From the NCBI RefSeq assembly GCF_012641405.1, contig NZ_JABAII010000026.1, positions 18,176 to 82,175 on the forward strand: DNA of 64,000 bases. The letters are read 5' to 3'. The notes beneath the pieces are model-generated. The model worked only from the letters and a program-made list of their open reading frames with translations, was not told where the DNA came from and did no database searches. Source of the stretch: Rhizobium sp. P40RR-XXII. GTDB lineage: Bacteria; Pseudomonadota; Alphaproteobacteria; Rhizobiales; Rhizobiaceae. Of the stretch, positions 59,416 to 64,000 are shown in pieces (the first letter of the stretch is position 1; every line of letters begins with the position of its first letter). Made by a program: the position numbers and the translations under genes.

Positions 59416-60204
59416 ATGACGAGACCCATCCACCCCGCACTCATCGCTTTCACGACCTGCGTCTTCCTGTTCCTGCTGGCGCCGCTCGTCATCATCATCG
59501 GTTCGGCCTTCAGCGACACAAGCTATCTCACCTTCCCGCCGCGGGGCCTGACGCTGCACTGGTTCTCGAACATTTTTCAGATCGAGGCCTTCCGCACGAC
59601 AGCGATTACCAGCCTCGAACTGGCATTCCTCGGAACGGCGCTTTCACTGCTGATCGGCATCCCCGCCGCCTATGCCATCAGCCGATACAGGGTGGAACTG
59701 CCGCGCTGGCTTTCGACGCTCTTCGTGCTGCCTATCCTCGTTCCGGAAATCGTCTTCGGCTTTTCGCTGATGAAATCGATCACCATCGGGCTCGGGCTGC
59801 CGATCTTTCCGAGCCTCTTGGTCGGCCATGCCCTGCTGGTGCTGCCCTATTCGGTGCGTGTCGTCAGCGCCAGCCTCGCGAGCTTCGATTTCTCGATCGA
59901 GGAGGCGGCCATCAGCCTCGGCTGCCCGCCCCTGAAGACCTTCCTGACCGTGGTGCTGCCGAATATCCGCGCCGGCGTCATTGCCGCCTTCATCCTCGCC
60001 TTCATCACCTCGATCAACGACGTCTCCGTTTCGGTCTTCCTGACCGGTCCCGGCATCTCCACCCTTCCGATCCAGATCCTTGCCCATATGGAGCAGTTCT
60101 TCGACCCGACCATCGCCTCGGTGTCCGTGCTGCTGATGCTCGTGACCGTCGCCGTCATGGCGATCGTCGAAGCCACCTTGGGCCTCACCTTCCTGACAAA
60201 GTAG
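59416..60204 (+). CDS. Polyamine-type ABC transporter permease (PotC-like)
   Basis: This 262-aa second permease has six helices, the first being ALIAFTTCVFLFLLAPLVIIIGSAF. The EAA loop is EEAAISLGCPPLKTFLTVVLP. An overlapping GTG at 59410 would couple translation to the previous gene and is an equally good start. It forms the membrane channel with the PotB-like protein. Confidence 0.88.
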   Translation: MTRPIHPALIAFTTCVFLFLLAPLVIIIGSAFSDTSYLTFPPRGLTLHWFSNIFQIEAFRTTAITSLELAFLGTALSLLIGIPAAYAISRYRVELPRWLSTLFVLPILVPEIVFGFSLMKSITIGLGLPIFPSLLVGHALLVLPYSVRVVSASLASFDFSIEEAAISLGCPPLKTFLTVVLPNIRAGVIAAFILAFITSINDVSVSVFLTGPGISTLPIQILAHMEQFFDPTIASVSVLLMLVTVAVMAIVEATLGLTFLTK

Positions 60205-60210
60205 CCGCCC

Positions 60211-61269
60211 TTGACCGTATCGCTCTCCATCAATTCCATCAGCGCCCATTACGGCAAGACGACCGTATTGGAGGATCTTTCGCTTTCCGTGGCGGCTGGC
60301 GAACTCGTTTCGCTGCTCGGCTCCAGCGGCTGCGGCAAGACGACGACCTTGCGGCTTGTTGCGGGCTTCCTGCAGCCGACCAGCGGCACCATCAAGCTCG
60401 GCGATCGTGATTTGACGACGCTGCCGGCGCATGCCAGGGATATCGGCCTGGTGTTCCAGAACTACGCGCTGTTTCCACATCTGACCGTACTCGAAAATGT
60501 CGCCTTCGGCCTGAAGCAGCGCCGCATCCCGACACAGGAACGCCGGAAAAAGGCTGCCGCTATGCTGGAACGTGTCGGACTTTCCGGTCTCGGCGACCGC
60601 CTGCCCTCGGCACTCTCCGGCGGCCAGAAGCAGCGCGTCGCACTGGCGCGCGCCCTCGTCATCGAGCCGCCGCTCCTGATGTTCGACGAGCCGCTGTCCA
60701 ATCTCGATGCGAAGCTCCGGGTGGATATGCGCGTCGAAATCCGCCAGCTGCAGCGCGCCAACGGCACGACCTCGCTTTACGTGACGCATGATCAGGAGGA
60801 AGCCTTCTCGATCTCCGATCGCGTCGCCATCATGAATGCCGGGCGCATCATGCAGCTCGATACGCCCGAGACCCTCTACCGCAAACCCGCCAGCTGCTTC
60901 GTCGCCCGCTTCGTCGGCTTCGAGAACCTGCTGCCGCTGCGGGTCATGGAGCGCGCAGGTGCCTTGATCGCGGCCGAGGCTGCCGGCGGCGCGAGGATCA
61001 CGCTGTCGCAGGAGGATTTCGGGCCGATTCCGGATAGCTTCATTCTCGGCTGCCGTGCGGACGGGCTTTCCGTTCGACGCGAGGGCAATGGACTGCCGGC
61101 CATTTTGGGGACACGAACCTATCTCGGCCGCGCCTATCAATATCAATGCGAAACGGCGGCTGGCGCTATCGTCGCCAATGGCGCGCTGTCGGAGCTGATG
61201 ACGGCGGGAAGCAGCGCCGTGCTCCTGCCCGTGCCGGAGCAATGCTGCATCCTGGAACCCGAAGGGTAA
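60211..61269 (+). CDS. Polyamine-type ABC transporter ATP-binding protein (PotA-like)
   Basis: This 352-aa ATPase has Walker A GSSGCGKTT, the signature LSGGQKQR, Walker B LLMFDEPLSNLDAKL and the switch His YVTHDQEEA, then a C-terminal TOBE domain. The start codon is TTG at 60211, 6 bp after the previous stop; no in-frame ATG precedes the conserved SLSINSISAHYGKTTVLEDL. It completes the potDBCA-like operon. Confidence 0.9.
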   Translation: MTVSLSINSISAHYGKTTVLEDLSLSVAAGELVSLLGSSGCGKTTTLRLVAGFLQPTSGTIKLGDRDLTTLPAHARDIGLVFQNYALFPHLTVLENVAFGLKQRRIPTQERRKKAAAMLERVGLSGLGDRLPSALSGGQKQRVALARALVIEPPLLMFDEPLSNLDAKLRVDMRVEIRQLQRANGTTSLYVTHDQEEAFSISDRVAIMNAGRIMQLDTPETLYRKPASCFVARFVGFENLLPLRVMERAGALIAAEAAGGARITLSQEDFGPIPDSFILGCRADGLSVRREGNGLPAILGTRTYLGRAYQYQCETAAGAIVANGALSELMTAGSSAVLLPVPEQCCILEPEG

Positions 61270-61364
61270 GAGGCAGGAACGCTTTCGTTGCCCAGAGAGC
61301 GAAGTCGTCGATGCGCTTTGTGCGGTTAAAAACCGCAAAGAGCCTGGCCGTTCGCAGATACAGG

Positions 61365-61389
61365 AAAGCCCGCGCGATGGCGGGCTTTT
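61365..61389. terminator. Hairpin between the pot operon and the tRNA gene
   Basis: AAAGCCCGC (61365-61373) pairs with GCGGGCTTT (61380-61388) over a 6-nt loop and is followed by T. It is nearly symmetrical, so it can end both the rightward pot transcript and the leftward tRNA transcript. Confidence 0.7.
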
Positions 61390-61392
61390 GTA

Positions 61393-61404
61393 TTTGGTTG
61401 CGGG
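61393..61404. repeat. 12-bp direct repeat at tRNA 3' end, possible att half (left)
   Basis: TTTGGTTGCGGG covers the 3' end of the left tRNA and is repeated exactly at 63874-63885. Confidence 0.4.
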
Positions 61405-61471
61405 AGGTGGATTCGAACCACCGACCTCAAGGTTATGAGCCTTGCGAGCTACCAGGCTGCTCCATCCCGCG
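61395..61471 (-). tRNA. Initiator-type tRNA-Met (CAU), variant copy
   Basis: The 77-nt cloverleaf on the minus strand has an encoded CCA end and the CTCATAA anticodon loop (CAU). The first base C faces A72 at the top of the acceptor stem, the unpaired position that marks initiator tRNAs. Its anticodon stem (CAAGG/CCTTG) and T-arm (GGTGGTTCGAATCCACC) differ from the copy at 63.9 kb, so the two are not recent duplicates. Confidence 0.9.
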
Positions 61472-61516
61472 TCACAATCAGCGCTTGTATTACGGGAAAA
61501 ACATTCTGGCAAGAAC

Positions 61517-61696
61517 TTATTTAAGGTTGTCTTTATATGGGCAGAAGATGGGGAGTATCCGGCCCGTTGAAGGCCAGTCCGTCGCGAAACGATAGATCCT
61601 TGACCATGGTACGGCGCGTACAAGTTCCGGCTCACCAAGCACACGATAGCCGTGAGCCGCCAGCCAGTCTTTCGCCCAGGTTATCGCGGAGTCCAT
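61517..61696 (-). pseudogene. N-terminal fragment of a phosphotransferase (APH-like)
   Basis: A 59-codon frame begins at ATG 61696 just 6 bp after the toxin gene: MDSAITWAKDWLAAHGYRVL, then a PWSRIYRF motif of the kind that starts aminoglycoside-phosphotransferase-fold proteins (PWS-x-V-x-R). Similarity ends after about 40 residues and the frame stops at 61517 before any kinase motif. It is best read as a truncated remnant. Identification from so short a piece is uncertain. Confidence 0.4.
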
Positions 61697-61702
61697 GGCG
61701 GA

Positions 61703-61993
61703 CTACAGCTCCAGTGGCCACCGCTGGTGCGCGTGCATGACGGTCAGAATCTCGATGTCCTGCCCGACGCGGTAGGGAATGATATAGGGAATATCTGCAA
61801 GCACCACTTCACGCGTGCCCTTGATACGACCGGCACGCCCTGTCGCCGGAAACTCGGCCAGCATATCGACAGCCGACACGATGCGCGCGATCACGCGCGC
61901 TGCGGCATCCGGATTGTCTCTCTGGATGTATTCGCCGATTTCATCAAGCCGTCGTAACGCTCGCAGCGTCCAGCGGATGCGTTTTCGACTCAT
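61703..61993 (-). CDS. parE: ParE/RelE superfamily toxin
   Basis: This 96-aa basic protein has the ParE/RelE plasmid stabilisation fold: RWTLRALRRLDEIGEYIQRD, PATGRAGRIKGTREVVLADI and YIIPYRVGQDIEILTVMHAHQRW. It is more like ParE (gyrase-targeting) than RelE by the PYRV...ILTVMHAHQRWP ending. The start at 61993 overlaps the antitoxin stop (ATGA), the usual coupling. It is part of a toxin-antitoxin pair inside a putative integrative element and may stabilise it. Confidence 0.88.
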   Translation of the reverse strand: MSRKRIRWTLRALRRLDEIGEYIQRDNPDAAARVIARIVSAVDMLAEFPATGRAGRIKGTREVVLADIPYIIPYRVGQDIEILTVMHAHQRWPLEL

Positions 61994-62235
61994 GATTGAC
62001 GGGCAGACTTGACGTACTTGCCGACAACCTTCGCCACATCTTTGTCGCTGGCGAATTCGCCCCGGTTGGCTTCCGCCAACCCGGCCTCGATCTCGGCAAG
62101 CTGCCACTCTTCGCGGGCGACATAATCTTCAATCGCCTGTGCAGCCATATACGAGCGGGAGCGATCCAGCTTTTCCGCGATCTGATCAAGTTTGCTGGCG
62201 GTTTCGTCTGAGACGCGAACGGTGAACGCAGTCAT
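61990..62235 (-). CDS. parD: Ribbon-helix-helix antitoxin (ParD/CopG type)
   Basis: This 81-aa protein starts with a ribbon-helix-helix DNA-binding domain, FTVRVSDETASKLDQIAEKLDRSRSYMAAQAI. Its C-terminus is acidic and probably unstructured until bound to the toxin (LAEIEAGLAEANRGE). The ATG at 62235 is chosen because it starts the beta-strand directly. A 9-bp palindrome lies 15 bp upstream, likely the autoregulatory operator. Confidence 0.88.
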   Translation of the reverse strand: MTAFTVRVSDETASKLDQIAEKLDRSRSYMAAQAIEDYVAREEWQLAEIEAGLAEANRGEFASDKDVAKVVGKYVKSARQS

Positions 62236-62250
62236 GGCACCTAACTTTCC

Positions 62251-62279
62251 TTGGTTCACTAATATTATTGGTGAACCAA
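62251..62279. promoter_or_regulatory. parDE operator palindrome
   Basis: TTGGTTCAC (62251-62259) and GTGAACCAA (62271-62279) are perfect inverted repeats separated by 11 AT-rich bp that probably hold the -10 region. A further TGGTTC half-site follows at 62284. It precedes the antitoxin start, the typical site for ribbon-helix-helix autorepression. Confidence 0.65.
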
Positions 62280-62341
62280 CATGGTTCGTCAAGGTTCTGC
62301 TCATGAAAGAGGACTTTCGATTGGATAATGGATTCCGGCCA

Positions 62342-62502
62342 CCGGGCTTCTGACCCGGCGACCGGACAGGGACTTGTCCCTTGTTAAGGCCCGCCAAGCG
62401 GGCTGACAAATCGGCAAGCGATTTGTGGCGACACCCGTTCGGGTGTCTTACCGGACCGTGGGGCCTCGGCTTCCGTGGTAGGGCGGCGGTCCCGCCGCCC
62501 TA
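62342..62502. repeat. Cluster of six tight hairpins
   Basis: Six inverted repeats with short loops follow one another in 160 bp. They are CCGGG/CCCGG (62342-62358), AGGGAC/GTCCCT (62368-62381), GCCCGC/GCGGGC (62389-62403), ACAAATCG/CGATTTGT (62406-62426), GACACCCG/CGGGTGTC (62430-62447) and an 11-bp stem TAGGGCGGCGG/CCGCCGCCCTA (62479-62502). The last is inside the integrase 3' end. Different arm sequences argue against a simple repeat family. They may include terminators or a folded single-strand site of the mobile element. Confidence 0.6.
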
Positions 62503-63706
62503 GGCACCTTCCGTCCACGATGGCCACGCTTGGGCTTCCGGGAATTGATGAACGCGGTATCAAGCGACGTCTTGATGTGGGCCGCGTAGAATTTTTCAAT
62601 CATTTCGACGCTGGTGCGACAATTCTTGGCAATCGCATAAACATCAGCACCTTCCATGAGGCGAAGGCAAATATAGGTATGACGTAAGCTGTAGGCTGTT
62701 CGCGGCTTGCCATCCCGGTCGAGCTTGAGGTTCTGGGCTTCAAGAAGGTTGTTGAACATCTTGAGATAATTGCCCGGAAACAGGAGGTCGGTCGGCTGGG
62801 GAGCCTTGATGACGATCGCGCCACCTTCTTTCTCTTTCCCGCGAACCGGTTTCAACCGGTCGCGCAAGCGCTCATAGGGCTTCACCGCGCCCGGCATGGA
62901 TTTGCACCAGCCGATGCCGCGCTTGCCGCGCACCTCGATCTCAAGGATGCGCTCACGGCTACGGGATCTTCAATAATGGTCACGTCGCGGTGCTGGAGCT
63001 GCTTGGCCTCGTCCGGGCGCAAGCCCGTGTTCCCCATGAACAGGATGAAGTCATGCAACTGCTCCGCTTCCCAACGGAAGTGCGGGTTCTTCGGCTCCTT
63101 GGCATTCTGACGCGTAGCCTCGTAAAGCTGCTTGTATTCCACCTGGCTGAACCACGGACGGTGCGTGATCTTCCCTTGGGTCTTGTAAGGCGGCGACAGA
63201 TCGGGGAGATGGGTGAGCCACTTGTGGCGAATGGCAGTTTTCAGGACCTGCCGGAGGGTTCTCACCTCGTCATGCAACGTGCTGCGCGCCGGGGCTTTGC
63301 CCGTCGTGGATGAACCAATACGATGAACGCGATAGTCCTGAACCGTTCCGGCATTGATCTCGGAAAGGCCCATCTTACCGAAGAACGGGATGAGGTGCAG
63401 CCGAAGCCGAATGCCGTGACCTTCAATCCATTTCGGACTGCGCTCACCTTCCGTGATGACGCTGTATTCCAGCTCAAACTTCTTGGCAGCCTCGGCAAAG
63501 GTGGTTTCCGATTTCAGAATGCCCGCCGCCGACTTTCCCCTTAGACCGAGATACCAGTCTTCGGCAAAGGCCTTGGCTTGTTCGAGGCCCGTTTCCTTGG
63601 TGCTGGTGCGATACTGGCGGCCTTTTACAGATGCCGAGCAATGCCAGGTGAGCCCGCCCCGCCGGTAGACGTTGACCTTTCCTCCGAGGATGTCGTGGCT
63701 CGCCAT
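62448..63706 (-). pseudogene. Tyrosine recombinase/integrase, one frameshift
   Basis: Frame 1 (63706 to about 62960) gives the N-terminal arm and core-binding domain and the first catalytic box TGLRPDEAKQL. The frame then breaks after VTIIEDP and continues in another frame (ILEIEVRGKRG, YSLRHTYICLRLMEG, IEKFYAAH with the nucleophilic Tyr) to a stop at 62448. One base is missing within 62957-62962; restoring it gives 419 aa, a normal phage-type integrase length. Catalytic Arg, His-Arg box and Tyr are all present. It lies next to the 3' end of an initiator tRNA, its probable attachment site. Confidence 0.85.
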
Positions 63707-63826
63707 AAGGGCCCCCTACTCATTTCGTTACTTCGATATGGGGACAGCGAATCACACCAGCAAGGGACCCGTCAAATGGGGGGGGCCGCGTTTGTGCTAG
63801 CGTTGTGCTAGGCCTAAAACGCACGA

Positions 63827-63849
63827 AAGCCCTCCTTGCGGGAGGGCTT
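63827..63849 (-). terminator. Hairpin after the right-hand initiator tRNA
   Basis: AAGCCCTCC (63827-63835) pairs with GGAGGGCTT (63841-63849) over a 5-nt loop, 27 bp beyond the tRNA 3' end. On the minus strand it reads into TTTCG; termination of the tRNA or rRNA transcript is likely. Confidence 0.7.
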
Positions 63850-63875
63850 ATTCGTTTGATAAGTCTTGTAAATTT

Positions 63876-63952
<77 letters not shown>

Positions 63953-64000
63953 CCATTGACGCAAATCGCGCGGCGATTTGTCGTCTTATCCAGCGCAAAC

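Noticed and set aside
59644..61644. Open frame of about 660 codons antisense to the potC and potA genes, running through a tRNA gene
   Set aside because: It passes through a tRNA and two well-supported genes on the other strand and has no recognisable protein features.

Overview
The window is GC-rich alphaproteobacterial chromosome, most likely Rhizobium or a close relative in the Rhizobium/Agrobacterium group. This rests on the gene families and their order (yejA-yejB, mgsA-glk-ABC exporter-dapB-gpmA, a full phn cluster, polA next to marR with an sRNA between, a Ros/MucR regulator), on RIME-like intergenic palindromes, on a second dispersed short repeat typical of rhizobia, and on an initiator tRNA at the right edge of the kind that closes rhizobial rRNA operons. 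No search could be run, so the genus is an inference.

Layout. 1-2.1 kb: the end of a Yej-type peptide ABC transporter. 2.2-3.5 kb: a TetR regulator divergent from an isochorismatase-fold protein, with paired operators between them. 3.6-9.8 kb: housekeeping genes (mepA, mgsA, glk, an MsbA-like exporter, dapB, gpmA). 9.98-23.8 kb: a complete phosphonate locus. Divergent phnF is followed by phnGHIJKL, a hexapeptide acyltransferase, a PNPOx-like flavoprotein, phnCDE1E2, a DUF1045 2H-phosphoesterase, phnM and phnN. Pho-box-like repeats lie before phnG and before phnC. Together these genes import phosphonates, cleave the C-P bond and recycle the ribose phosphate products. phnP is absent from the cluster and DUF1045 is the obvious candidate replacement. 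24-30.2 kb: polA, an alpha-r7-like sRNA, marR and an MHYT-PAS-GGDEF-EAL protein.

30.4-35.9 kb: salvage and hydrolysis genes (M20 dipeptidase, nucleoside hydrolase, a frameshifted adenine deaminase, an M20 amidohydrolase). 35.9-39.8 kb: an Fbp-type ferric iron ABC transporter. 40-41.4 kb: an MHS-family transporter. 41.8-46.9 kb: cyoABCD quinol oxidase and a SURF1 protein. 47-49.5 kb: a cobalamin-riboswitch-controlled cobalt uptake locus (cbtB, cbtA, an unknown exported protein) divergent from a histidine-phosphatase-fold protein with an altered active-site motif. 49.7-54 kb: a small GCG_CRPN secreted protein, a PiT phosphate transporter, a Ros/MucR regulator, an unknown protein and an EAL protein. 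54.3-61.3 kb: a TIM-barrel protein, a second adenine-deaminase-family gene and a divergent polyamine-type ABC transporter (potDBCA-like).

61.4-64 kb is the accessory end of the window. Two non-identical initiator tRNA genes on the minus strand flank a decayed integrative element with a frameshifted tyrosine integrase, a parDE-type toxin-antitoxin pair with a palindromic operator, a truncated phosphotransferase fragment and a dense cluster of tight hairpins. Both disrupted genes (ade and the integrase) carry what looks like a single missing base, so sequencing error has to be excluded before calling them pseudogenes.
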